This document shows, piece by piece, positions 17,475 through 25,450 of a DNA stretch of 64,000 nucleotides; within the stretch, counting starts at the first letter, position 1, and every line of letters starts with the position of its first letter. Under the pieces are notes generated by a model. That model ran no database searches, had not been told where the DNA came from, and worked only from the letters and a program-made list of their open reading frames with translations. Both the position numbers and the translations under genes were made by a program. Origin of the DNA: Leptolyngbyaceae cyanobacterium (GTDB lineage Bacteria > Cyanobacteriota > Cyanobacteriia > Cyanobacteriales > Aerosakkonemataceae); assembly GCA_036703985.1 (NCBI GenBank), contig DATNQN010000133.1, forward strand, positions 1 to 64,000, given 5' to 3'.

Positions 17475-18554
17475 CTAACGTACCTCTATTCCCCGTTCGG
17501 CAGCGATCGCAATTTGGCGTTCGTTAAAAACAACGCTACTTGATTTATCCCGTTCTATTCTTTGAATGGTAATTCCATCTTCGCTTGGTTTTTCCGAGTT
17601 AGCAATTGCATCTAAACTTTTCCAACAATCACTGCTGTGAGTTGTGGCGAAAACTTGCACGTTCAACTTCTTAGCTGTTTCCCAAATCATTTTCCACATA
17701 TCAGACATTGTACTAAAGTGAAGCCCAGAATCAATTTCATCTACTAATAAAATTCCATCTTTGGCATTAACAATAGCTAATGCAAGCCCTAACATTCGCC
17801 ATATACCATCTCCCATACTACCAATTGGTATCCGCTGGCTACTATCAGCAAGACGCACGACAAAACCGCTACGCGAACCCGAATATATATATCTTTCAGA
17901 ACTGACTGATGCAATACGCTCTATTTTTGGTTCTATAGTTTGTAATGCTTCTGTAATAAGGTACTCTTCTGGTTGTAAAACCACTCGATCGAACAATTCA
18001 ACCATTTTTTCAGTTGTCAGAGATGATGATGTAACAAATTCTGTTTTAATTTCTAGTTTTTTAAGATCGTTACTAAAGCTCTGAGTGTAGTTTATAGGAA
18101 TACCTTTGTTATAAGATAATGGTAATAACGTATCAGATTCTTGTTCTTTAGAATTAGATAAAAACTTAATAGCCAATACAAATTCTCCTTCTTGACTAAA
18201 TAATGTGGTTTGAGAGCTTTTTTGTACGGAAATTTCAATAGATACATTCTGATTACTATTACAACCGAATATTGAAAATTTACTATCTACATTAATTTCG
18301 TGACCATAAAAAAGGTGACGAATATCAAGTTCACGACCTTCTCTAACCTTCTCACTTAAAAAATATTCCCCTCTATTTATCATTAACTCGCTTAATGCGC
18401 TAAGTTTACCCCGCGAAGCAAGAAGTTGAATTGCTTCTAAAATCGATGTTTTGCCGCTATTATTAGTACCAACAAGCAAGTTAACTCTGCCAAGCTGTGG
18501 AAGCTCGAAAAACTGGAAACAGCGGAAATTTTCGATTTTTAATGACTTCAACAT
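17475..18554 (-). CDS. AAA ATPase, OLD/RecF-like
   Basis: This 359-residue SMC/ABC-type ATPase resembles the ATPase half of OLD nucleases. It starts LKSLKIENFRCFQFFELPQL, with Walker A GTNNSGKT at residues 29-36, an ABC-signature-like GSMGDGIWRM, Walker B GILLVDEIDSGLH and the switch His in FATTHSSDCW. It lacks a nuclease domain, which is supplied by the adjacent DUF3226 protein 3 nt downstream. The pair resembles AriA-AriB (PARIS) in form, but the second protein is DUF3226 and not DUF4435. A defence role is inferred, not shown. Confidence 0.8.
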   Translation of the reverse strand: MLKSLKIENFRCFQFFELPQLGRVNLLVGTNNSGKTSILEAIQLLASRGKLSALSELMINRGEYFLSEKVREGRELDIRHLFYGHEINVDSKFSIFGCNSNQNVSIEISVQKSSQTTLFSQEGEFVLAIKFLSNSKEQESDTLLPLSYNKGIPINYTQSFSNDLKKLEIKTEFVTSSSLTTEKMVELFDRVVLQPEEYLITEALQTIEPKIERIASVSSERYIYSGSRSGFVVRLADSSQRIPIGSMGDGIWRMLGLALAIVNAKDGILLVDEIDSGLHFSTMSDMWKMIWETAKKLNVQVFATTHSSDCWKSLDAIANSEKPSEDGITIQRIERDKSSSVVFNERQIAIAAERGIEVR

Positions 18555-18725
18555 AAGTCCGCTGGTGAGAAGAAGTAATAAGGGGTAACGGTTTTAAACG
18601 AAATTAGCGCTCTGCCCACATGATATCGCCAAAACTGTCTAGTTGCATATAGTGGTTCGATCTGAATTGCTGAGTAATTGCGATCGCAAATTACACCATT
18701 TTGCATTATATTCTCAAAACTTACA

Positions 18726-18750
18726 CCCCCTCTCCTCGTAGGAGAGGGGG
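18726..18750. repeat. CCCCCTCTCC...GGAGAGGGGG palindromic repeat
   Basis: A 10-nt inverted repeat around TCGTA, followed by TTGGGGGGAGAGG. A close relative lies inside the ABC exporter gene at about 63832-63870. It precedes the aldo/keto reductase. Confidence 0.75.
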
Positions 18751-18813
18751 TTGGGGGGAGAGGTCAAACCATATGTATATAATGCAAAACGATATAACAA
18801 TCGACCTATAAAA

Positions 18814-19794
18814 ATGCAAACTAACCAAAAACTCTCTCTCCCAACAATGGGGTGCGGTACTTGGGCGTGGGGCAACCGCCTGCTGTGGGGTTACGATGAA
18901 AGCATGGATGACGAATTACAAGCCGTGTTTAACCTTTGTGTCAGCAACGGCGTCACCTTATTCGATACGGGAGATTCTTACGGAACTGGTAAATTAAATG
19001 GCCAAAGCGAAAAACTTTTGGGGAAATTTACTAGAGAATATCAAGGCTTTAACCAAGAAAATATTTGCATTGCTACTAAACTGGCGGCTTATCCTTGGCG
19101 ATTGACCAGACAATCGATGGTATCGGCTGGAAAGGCGTCTGCCCAGCGTTTGGGCAAAAATGTCGATTTGGTGCAAATGCACTGGTCTACAGCCAATTAT
19201 GCCCCCTGGCAGGAGTGGGCGCTTTTGGATGGTTTGGCTGACCTTTACGAACGAGGAATGGTGAAGGGAGTAGGTTTATCGAATTATGGCCCGAAACGAC
19301 TCAAACAAGTACATCGAAAGTTTAGTGAAAGAGGAATTCCCATTGTTACTTTGCAAGTTCAATATTCGCTGTTATCGACTTATCCAGTTACTCAATTAGG
19401 ACTCAAAGAAGTTTGTGATGAATTGGGGATAAAATTGATTGCTTACAGCCCTTTGGCATTGGGAATATTAACGGGTAAATATTCCGAAAAAGGGTCATTT
19501 CCTAAAGGTATTCGCAGTTTTTTATTTAGACAGTTATTGCCGGGAAGTCAGCCACTTTTAGGATGTTTGGCAGAAATTGCCAAATCGAGAAACAAAACAA
19601 TGTCTCAAATTGCAATCAATTGGTGTATCTCGAAAGGAACGATCCCCATTCCAGGGGCAAAAAGTATCAAACAAGCGCAAGAAAATATCGGTGCTTTAGG
19701 TTGGCAATTAGACTCGAACGAGGTGGCAGAACTCGATCGCATAGCTGCCAGTTTAGATAAAAAAATGGTGCAAAATATCTTCCAGACTACATAA
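18814..19794 (+). CDS. aldo/keto reductase
   Basis: This is a cytosolic NADPH-dependent oxidoreductase with the AKR barrel. The ATG at 18814 is chosen because the conserved start LPTMGCGTWAWG follows it closely; the upstream in-frame codons lie in a repeat. Catalytic residues are visible: Asp and Tyr in FDTGDSYGTG, Lys in CIATKLA and His in VQMHWS. The cofactor region GTIPIPGAKSIKQAQENIGALGW is near the end. It is closest in form to cyanobacterial and plant pyridoxal-reductase-like AKRs; the substrate cannot be told. It converges on the peptidoglycan-binding gene. Confidence 0.88.
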   Translation: MQTNQKLSLPTMGCGTWAWGNRLLWGYDESMDDELQAVFNLCVSNGVTLFDTGDSYGTGKLNGQSEKLLGKFTREYQGFNQENICIATKLAAYPWRLTRQSMVSAGKASAQRLGKNVDLVQMHWSTANYAPWQEWALLDGLADLYERGMVKGVGLSNYGPKRLKQVHRKFSERGIPIVTLQVQYSLLSTYPVTQLGLKEVCDELGIKLIAYSPLALGILTGKYSEKGSFPKGIRSFLFRQLLPGSQPLLGCLAEIAKSRNKTMSQIAINWCISKGTIPIPGAKSIKQAQENIGALGWQLDSNEVAELDRIAASLDKKMVQNIFQTT

Positions 19795-19801
19795 AAATTT
19801 C

Positions 19802-19850
19802 GTAGTGAGGACTTGAGTCCTCAATGGGAAAGGACTAAAGTCCTTACTAC
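19802..19850. repeat. GTAGTGAGGACTT palindromic repeat
   Basis: Inverted repeat with ends GTAGTGAGGACTT and AAGTCCTTACTAC between the convergent aldo/keto reductase and peptidoglycan-binding genes. Same family as 8357-8406 and 39126-39165. Confidence 0.85.
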
Positions 19851-19876
19851 AAACTGTTTCTGATTCTTAAAGGTTC

Positions 19877-19902
19877 GTTTTGAGGACTTAAGTCCTCAAA
19901 AC
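19877..19902. repeat. perfect 26-bp palindrome of the GAGGACTT family
   Basis: GTTTTGAGGACTT is followed directly by its exact reverse complement. It is a shorter, loop-less member of the same family, ending 13 nt from the stop of the minus-strand gene, and probably a terminator on both strands. Confidence 0.8.
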
Positions 19903-19914
19903 TACAAACAATTT

Positions 19915-20586
19915 CTAAGGCAAAATCGTCCGCCAAGTACTTGGGCCAACAATGCCATCAGATCTGAGGTTATAACGTTCTTGGGCAGCTTTGACGGCAA
20001 TTTCTGTACTTGACCCGAAAACACCATCTACCCTTCCTTGGAAAAATCCGATGCTTTCCAGCCGTTTTTGCAGCCAAAACACTGCTGGGCCACGCATTCC
20101 TAGTTTCAAAACTGGTAAATTATCGATCGCCATCTCGGAAGCCGTCGCAGTAGTAGCACTAGCAGTCATAACAGCAGTGGCAGGAGATTCGATAGCGGTA
20201 GCGGAAGCAGAAGGAAGAGAAGATGCCTCAGTTGGCGTAGCGGGAAAAAGTCGCGCCCAAGTTGCTGGGCCAACCACCCCATCATCTTTTAATCCAACTG
20301 TCTGCTGAAACTTAGAAACTGCCAGCTGGGTACTCTCGCCAAATTTACCATCTACCCTGCCAGTATAATGTCCCAACTTTTGGAGAGCCTCCTGGAGTTC
20401 CGATACAGCTTCTCCTCGACTACCGACTTTGAGAGTGGGTCTCTCGACTGACTCTTGAGTAGAAAGTTCTGACGGTAAACGAGAGAAACCTTGACTGAGT
20501 GCTGGTGGCAGTTGATAGCCAATTAATAAGGAAAAAGGAAGCAAAAAGCCGCAAAAACGAATTAACCCTGACATGATAAATCCCAT
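19915..20586 (-). CDS. secreted protein with two peptidoglycan-binding domains
   Basis: A signal peptide (hydrophobic [15 protein letters not shown]) leads to an exported protein. Two PG_binding_1 domains follow: [20 protein letters not shown]...[13 protein letters not shown] (about 52-110) and [20 protein letters not shown]...[14 protein letters not shown] (about 160-223). An Ala/Ser/Thr-rich linker separates them. It has no catalytic domain. The start could be the ATG at 20586 or at 20574. It is probably a cell-wall-binding protein of the periplasm. Confidence 0.85.
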   Translation of the reverse strand: MGFIMSGLIRFCGFLLPFSLLIGYQLPPALSQGFSRLPSELSTQESVERPTLKVGSRGEAVSELQEALQKLGHYTGRVDGKFGESTQLAVSKFQQTVGLKDDGVVGPATWARLFPATPTEASSLPSASATAIESPATAVMTASATTATASEMAIDNLPVLKLGMRGPAVFWLQKRLESIGFFQGRVDGVFGSSTEIAVKAAQERYNLRSDGIVGPSTWRTILP

Positions 20587-20650
20587 CAATCGATTTCAGA
20601 TTTTAAATTTTGGATTGAAGAATTGACCTGACGGGGTTACCCCTGTTGAC

Positions 20651-20735
20651 TATTTTCGGTCAATAGTCATCGGTCACTAGTAATTTATTACTAGGATAAA
20701 TGACCAATGACAAATGACCAATAACCGATGACAAA
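20651..20735. repeat. TGACCAATGAC-type repeats with a hairpin
   Basis: Repeated GGTCA/TGACC words in both orientations flank a CTAGTAA-TTTA-TTACTAG hairpin (20677-20694). The same words fill 22033-22096, 22181-22212 and 25264-25298. It lies between two minus-strand genes. Confidence 0.7.
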
Positions 20736-20740
20736 TTAAA

Positions 20741-22012
20741 TTAATTTTGCCAACCAGGATCGACTACTCCATCTACTGCATAAGCTGGCCCAACCAAAGA
20801 AACGTAAGGCTCGATAAAGTATCGTCTTGCCACATCAAGGGCTGTTTCGGTGGTGACCGCAGATACCGATTCACAGAAAATGCGATCGAATTCAATGCCC
20901 AATCCGATGATTTCGTACCAGCCAAAAACTTGAGCAATTTGGGCGTTGGTTTGTTTCCCTAAAGCATACTGTCCTAACAGCTTATTTTGGGCGGCTTGCA
21001 TTTCTTCCGGTTCTAGGGGTATTTTGCAGAGACGATCGACTTCCGATCGCAAACTATCTAATGCAATAGACGTATTCTCAGGTGCAGTTCCCATATAAAC
21101 GGCAAATTGAGCCGGATCTAAGCGCGTAGGATAAAAAGCGGATACTTCGTAAGCTAAACCTCGTTTTTCCCGCAATTCCACGAATAAACGACTGGAAAGA
21201 CCGTTACCCAAGTAAGTATTGAGTAATTTAAGTGCCACATAGTCAGTACTGGCTACTGATGGGCCAATATATCCCAACATAACGATCGATTGTTGAGTAG
21301 ATTGACGAGTAATCGTCGAGTGAGGATAAGGAGTAATCGCGGGTAAAGTGAGCGTAGGTAAAGGAGTCGAAGGCACTTGCCAATCTCCCAATACTCGCTG
21401 CACTTGCGCTACAGCATCTTCTGGCGAAATCCGCCCGACAATGCTAATCACCACATTATCCGGGCGAAAGTAAGCGTGATAAAACTCCTGCAAATCCGCA
21501 CGAGTTAATTCCGACACGGTAGCTTCCGTTCCCAAACCCGACATCGCATAGGGATGATTTTGATACATTGCTTGGCGCAACTGCTCGAAAGCCACCGTAA
21601 AAGGTTGTTCCTGCTGCAAGCGAATTCCCTGGAGTGCCATCCGCCGTTCTAATTCCACTTCCGTTTCCGGAAAAGAAGCACGCCTGAGCATTTCGCCAGC
21701 TAGTTCCAGCATTTCGGGAAAATCAGCCGAAACCGTTTTCATGCTCAACAGAAAATAATCCGCAGCCGCATCTGCTCCCAAACTAGCTCCCAACGATTCT
21801 ACTTGCTCGGCAATTTCTTTTCCACTTAACTTATCGGTTCCCTTCGTCATCACAGATGATAGCAGATGAGCTAAACCTGCTTGAGATCTGGGTTCCCAAC
21901 GACTACCCGCCCCTAAGAAAATCCGACTGGCGATAATATCAGCAGCGGGGTTTTCCACCGCAATTACCACAATGCCGTTATCCAAAACTGTTCGCTTGAT
22001 ACCTCGATTCAC
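20741..22012 (-). CDS. M16 peptidase-like protein without zinc motif
   Basis: This has the M16 (pitrilysin/processing peptidase) fold. At the position of the zinc motif HxxEH the sequence is HLLSS (residues 49-53, in AGLAHLLSSVMTKGT), so Glu and the second His are lost and the protein should not be catalytic. The C-terminal half keeps EKRGLAYEVSAFYPTR. It pairs with the active M16 gene just upstream in the same direction; active/inactive M16 pairs form heterodimers in other bacteria and organelles. Length 423 is normal for a half-size M16 subunit. Confidence 0.88.
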   Translation of the reverse strand: MNRGIKRTVLDNGIVVIAVENPAADIIASRIFLGAGSRWEPRSQAGLAHLLSSVMTKGTDKLSGKEIAEQVESLGASLGADAAADYFLLSMKTVSADFPEMLELAGEMLRRASFPETEVELERRMALQGIRLQQEQPFTVAFEQLRQAMYQNHPYAMSGLGTEATVSELTRADLQEFYHAYFRPDNVVISIVGRISPEDAVAQVQRVLGDWQVPSTPLPTLTLPAITPYPHSTITRQSTQQSIVMLGYIGPSVASTDYVALKLLNTYLGNGLSSRLFVELREKRGLAYEVSAFYPTRLDPAQFAVYMGTAPENTSIALDSLRSEVDRLCKIPLEPEEMQAAQNKLLGQYALGKQTNAQIAQVFGWYEIIGLGIEFDRIFCESVSAVTTETALDVARRYFIEPYVSLVGPAYAVDGVVDPGWQN

Positions 22013-22032
22013 CGAATCTTCCCTTTTAGTGA

Positions 22033-22096
22033 TTGGTCATTTGTCATCGGTCATTTGTCATCGGTCATCGTCATCGGTCATCGGTCATCGGTCATT
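22033..22096. repeat. TCATCGGTCATTTG tandem repeats
   Basis: About eight imperfect TCATCGG/TCATTTG units lie between the two M16 genes, with the reverse-orientation form at 22181-22212. They may isolate or pause transcription, but nothing in the sequence proves this. Confidence 0.75.
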
Positions 22097-22218
22097 ATTG
22101 GTTGGTTTTATACTCCTCAGCCTGTCATAGGTGGAGATTCTTACTAGCAACTTAGGTTAACTTTCACTACTCAATTTTTACAAATGACCAATGACAAATG
22201 ACCAATGACCGATAAAAA

Positions 22219-23526
22219 TTAACCATCAGGTTTTAAAACTGTCACCGCATATCGGTCGGGAGAGAGATACTCCCGCGCTAACTGCTGGAGGTCTTGCGGC
22301 TGAAATTTTTGAATTTGCTGGGGATAGGTGACTGCGATTTCCGCTTGCGCGATCGTATTGTAGTACCCATATAACCCCGCCAACTGAGCAGGTGATTCCG
22401 TAGAAAAAGCATAATCATTACAAAGCAGGCGCTTTCCACGGTTCAATTCCACCTCTAACGGTAGCGTATTATGCAACTCACTAATATGATGGCAAATCAA
22501 CTCCTCTACCAGTGGAATATTCTCAGAGTCTAACCAAGCACTAATTGTAAACAAGCTCGATTCCTGCTGGAGAGAAAAACTGCTACCAATGCTATGTACC
22601 AACTGCGCTTCTTCCCGCAATTGCCTCACCATTCGAGAACTGCGTCCCTCTGCTAATAGTACCGACAGCAAATCTAACCCATAGGCAGTTTGAAGTTCCT
22701 TCACCCCTGGGCCAGTCCAACCGATCGTCAAACGAGCTTGTTCCAGTCTCGGTAAACAAAGTTCTTGACGACGCACCTGGGTAATTTTTGGTGCTGGTTC
22801 TGCTACACATAAAGGAGCATCGGCAGGACTGAGAAACTCATCAAATGAACTAGCTACCAGTTCTAAAGCTAACTCCCGGTCTACACCACCTACAATTACT
22901 ACCGTCATGTTTTCCGGTTGGTAATGGCAGCGATGAAAACAGCGCATCTCCTCAGGCGAGTGCTTGAGTAAGTGCATCTGAGTGCCTAACACCGGACGAC
23001 CGTAGGGGTGTTCCTGATAAATATTCTCCATCAAAGCTTGGAAACCGATCCAATCAGGGTTATCCTCAGCTTGCCGAATTTCCTCTAATACCACATCCCT
23101 TTCCCGAACAAATTCATCGTCCGGAATACAGGCATATAACAACAGTTCTGCTAGATAAGGTAGGGTATCTGCTAGGTAAGATACTGCTGTAGTGATAAAA
23201 AAGTGTGCATAATCATGGCTGGTGGCGGCATTAGTCACCCCTCCCCAGTTCTCTACTATTTGGTCAAATAAACCGGGCGGCACTCGCTCGGTGCCTTTGA
23301 AGATCATGTGTTCCAGAAAATGGGCCATGCCAGACCAATGATTTGGCTCTCGCGTAGCACCCGCTCGTACCCAAACATCCACCACTGCTACCGGAGTGGC
23401 CGGTATGTATTGATGGATCACGGTCAATCCGTTTTCTAGCTTGAATACATCAGCCGGAAATTCTGACACTTTCGGTAGTGGAGATAAAACGCTCGATATC
23501 AAACCCACATTTCCAATGTTTTTCAA
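22219..23526 (-). CDS. M16 zinc metallopeptidase
   Basis: This is the catalytic partner of the M16 pair. The inverted zinc motif HFLEH is at residues 69-73 (GMAHFLEHMIFKGTE), with the downstream acidic ligand region EFVRERDVVLEEIRQ. The C-terminal M16_C domain follows (GPGVKELQTAYGLDLLSVLLAEG region). At 435 residues it is of normal size. No ATG is found near the start; TTG at 23526 or GTG at 23508 must serve. No signal peptide is seen, so it is probably cytosolic. Confidence 0.88.
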   Translation of the reverse strand: MKNIGNVGLISSVLSPLPKVSEFPADVFKLENGLTVIHQYIPATPVAVVDVWVRAGATREPNHWSGMAHFLEHMIFKGTERVPPGLFDQIVENWGGVTNAATSHDYAHFFITTAVSYLADTLPYLAELLLYACIPDDEFVRERDVVLEEIRQAEDNPDWIGFQALMENIYQEHPYGRPVLGTQMHLLKHSPEEMRCFHRCHYQPENMTVVIVGGVDRELALELVASSFDEFLSPADAPLCVAEPAPKITQVRRQELCLPRLEQARLTIGWTGPGVKELQTAYGLDLLSVLLAEGRSSRMVRQLREEAQLVHSIGSSFSLQQESSLFTISAWLDSENIPLVEELICHHISELHNTLPLEVELNRGKRLLCNDYAFSTESPAQLAGLYGYYNTIAQAEIAVTYPQQIQKFQPQDLQQLAREYLSPDRYAVTVLKPDG

Positions 23527-23670
23527 TTATGGTAGCGCTTAATGACCAACTATTTAGAATCAACAGATACAGACCTCTTTTTGAAGGATGAAGTCTGAAG
23601 TCTGAAGTCTGAAGTCAGGAGTCAGAGTTAAAAAATTTTCCCTTCCCCTTTCCCTTTCCCCCTACCCCCT

Positions 23671-23700
23671 ATAAAAATACCCCCGTCCGCCGGACAGGGG
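23671..23700 (-). terminator. terminator of the 6S RNA gene
   Basis: On the minus strand CCCCTGTCC (23700-23692) pairs with GGACGGGGG (23688-23680) around a GGC loop and is followed by TATTTTTAT. Confidence 0.85.
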
Positions 23701-23906
23701 AGAGAATTCTTGTAGGTATCCCGCAACGCCGTTTTACCTCAGTTTTTGGACCTGGTAAACAACCAGGTGGGCACCGATAGTCTAGCTTATAAGTTTCCGG
23801 GTACTATGCCCGGTCTACTGCCGCTAACCAAATTAGGTTCCCTTTTCACACAAGACATAGATCACAAAACATTATTGGCAGTCACCAACGTCGCAGAACA
23901 ACCTGT
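23701..23906 (-). ncRNA. ssaA: 6S RNA
   Basis: About 195-205 nt, with its own promoter and terminator, just downstream of purK; cyanobacterial 6S RNA genes are known beside purK. The fold seen is that of 6S RNA. The closing stem pairs AGGT (23904-23901) with ACCT (23717-23714) and CTGCGACG (23896-23889) with CGTTGCGG (23728-23721). A large open bubble follows, with a small hairpin on its 3' side (CCTGG 23767-23763 with CCAGG 23755-23751). The upper stem pairs GGGAACC (23842-23836) with GGTGCCC (23775-23769) and carries a CCGGG/CCCGG terminal hairpin. 6S RNA mimics an open promoter and binds RNA polymerase. No similarity search was run. Confidence 0.82.
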
Positions 23907-23912
23907 CTTCAT

Positions 23913-23939
23913 ATTGTAGCTTTTTTGTGAAGATTGCAA
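23913..23939 (-). promoter_or_regulatory. promoter of the 6S RNA gene
   Basis: On the minus strand TTGCAA (23939-23934) and TACAAT (23918-23913) are 15 nt apart; transcription would start near 23906. Confidence 0.6.
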
Positions 23940-24065
23940 AGGGGGGGTGGGGAAAGAGGCAGGGGGCAGGGAGAAAGGGGAAATTTTCTGACTCCTGACT
24001 CGGAGAATTCTGACTTCATCCTTAATCCTGTTCATCCTTTAATCCTGATAATCCCGATCCAGACT

Positions 24066-25253
24066 TCAGCCTTCATACCAGATAGACTCAACTTTTTGGG
24101 CTAAGGCTTGTGCTGAAGATTTATCTGGGGTATCTAAAAGAAGGGTAACATGGCCGAGTTTGCGACCGGGACGAGATTCGGTTTTGCCGTACCAGTGGAC
24201 GTGGCAGTTGGGTAGTTGGGCTAGCTGTTGTCGTTTGGGGAGATAATCGCTGTGGGAATGTTCGTAGCCTAAGAGATTTACCATCACTGCTCCACCACAG
24301 TGTAGGGCGGAATTGCCTAATGGTAAACCGCAGACTGCCCGCAAGTGCATCTCGAATTGGGAGGTATGGCAGGCGTCTATGGTAAAGTGACCGGAATTGT
24401 GGGTGCGGGGTGCTATTTCGTTGACTAGTACTTTGCCGTCTGGGGTTAAAAATAGTTCGATGCCAAATACTCCAACGGCTTCTAAACTGTTGAGGAGGGT
24501 GTGAGCGATCGCATTTATTTCGGTGTTGACAGATGGATCGAGTTCTGCTGGTACTAACACCCGCCGACACACTTGTTCTTCTTGCTGTGTTTCCACTACG
24601 GGATAAACGACAATTTCACCAGTTACAGAACGAGCGGCAATTACTGCCAACTCTCGCTCAAAAGGAACGAATTCTTCTAGCATCACAGGCGTATTGCCAA
24701 TTTTCTGCCAAATAGCCGTTAATTCTTCCTGATTTTTAATGATAAACGTTCCTTGTCCATCATAACCATGTCGTCGCGCTTTCATCACAACGGGAAATGG
24801 ATGTTCGGGAACGGGAAATTGCCTATTCTCAATTCCTTCTCTCCCCATCTCCCCATCTCCCCATCCCCCCATCTCTTCCTCAATGGCGACAAACTTGGGA
24901 ACTGGTAAACCGATGTCTCGCAGATAGCACCTTTGATGGTATTTATCCAATAAGGGAGCTAGTGCTTGTAGGCGGGGACGGAAGCAAACGCCTTTTTCCT
25001 GAAGAGGCATTAATGCTTCTAGGTTAATAAATTCGTTCTCGAATGCGATCGCATCACATAGAGTTGCTAACTTAGCTGTAGCGGCAGCGTCATCAATTGG
25101 TGCAAAAATTGTTTCAGATGCGAAAATCACTGCTGGATCGGTAGGATGGGGCGTTTGAATTACTAATTCAATTCCCAACTGCTGCGCTGCTTCCCCCATC
25201 ATCCATGCTAGTTGTCCTCCACCAATTACGCCAACCCGCTTAATATTGTCCAT
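24066..25253 (-). CDS. purK: 5-(carboxyamino)imidazole ribonucleotide synthase PurK
   Basis: This is the ATP-grasp enzyme that carboxylates AIR to N5-CAIR in purine synthesis. The N-terminal GVIGGGQLAWMM is at residues 8-19, the ATP-grasp core PVVMKARRHGYDGQGT follows residue 154, and NEIAPRTHNSGHFTIDACHTSQFEMHLRA lies in the C-terminal half (given here as one region of about 30 residues split by the NEIAPR and HNSGH motifs). Residues about 126-151 are an extra Gly/Glu-rich insertion (GGWGDGEMGREG and on) where relatives have a short loop. It is encoded by the CATCTCCC minisatellite at 24836-24876, which also occurs between genes at 32889 and 61402. The frame is intact and the insertion is in a loop before an ATP-grasp strand, so the enzyme may still work. 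Confidence 0.93.
   Translation of the reverse strand: MDNIKRVGVIGGGQLAWMMGEAAQQLGIELVIQTPHPTDPAVIFASETIFAPIDDAAATAKLATLCDAIAFENEFINLEALMPLQEKGVCFRPRLQALAPLLDKYHQRCYLRDIGLPVPKFVAIEEEMGGWGDGEMGREGIENRQFPVPEHPFPVVMKARRHGYDGQGTFIIKNQEELTAIWQKIGNTPVMLEEFVPFERELAVIAARSVTGEIVVYPVVETQQEEQVCRRVLVPAELDPSVNTEINAIAHTLLNSLEAVGVFGIELFLTPDGKVLVNEIAPRTHNSGHFTIDACHTSQFEMHLRAVCGLPLGNSALHCGGAVMVNLLGYEHSHSDYLPKRQQLAQLPNCHVHWYGKTESRPGRKLGHVTLLLDTPDKSSAQALAQKVESIWYEG
24836..24876. repeat. CCCCATCT minisatellite inside purK
   Basis: Tandem CCCCATCT units within the purK reading frame. The reverse-complement form AGATGGGG occurs between genes at 32889-32934 and 61402-61442. Confidence 0.85.
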
Positions 25254-25263
25254 TGCTAATTAT

Positions 25264-25298
25264 GATTAGTCATTAGTCATCGGTCATTGGTCATTGGT
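25264..25298. repeat. TCATTGGTCAT tandem repeats
   Basis: Short tandem TCATTAG/TCATCGG/TCATTGG units just upstream of purK, of the same family as 22033-22096. Confidence 0.7.
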
Positions 25299-25450
25299 AA
25301 ACTCAGATCTTGTAACAGCCCCATAAACCGGGTTTTTTACCACTAGTCTTACCTGAAAACCTGGATTTTTTGTCTAAAAATCTGTGTTTCAGGTTTTGTT
25401 GAGCGGTGGGTCAAGATTTGATTACCATCAACGATTACCTATTTTTTATT

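Noticed and set aside
18751-18813. N-terminal extension of the aldo/keto reductase from TTG
   Set aside because: The extension is encoded by the GGAGAGGGGG repeat and is not like any AKR; the ATG at 18814 fits the family start.
23701-23906. tmRNA, RNase P RNA or SRP RNA in place of 6S RNA
   Set aside because: Too short and with no CCA-type end or tag frame for tmRNA, too short for RNase P, and no SRP GGAA-tetraloop core; the bubble-and-hairpin fold and purK neighbour fit 6S.
24121-24570. 149-codon minus-strand frame inside purK
   Set aside because: A shadow in another frame of a clear purK gene; Arg/Ser/Thr-rich with no domain.
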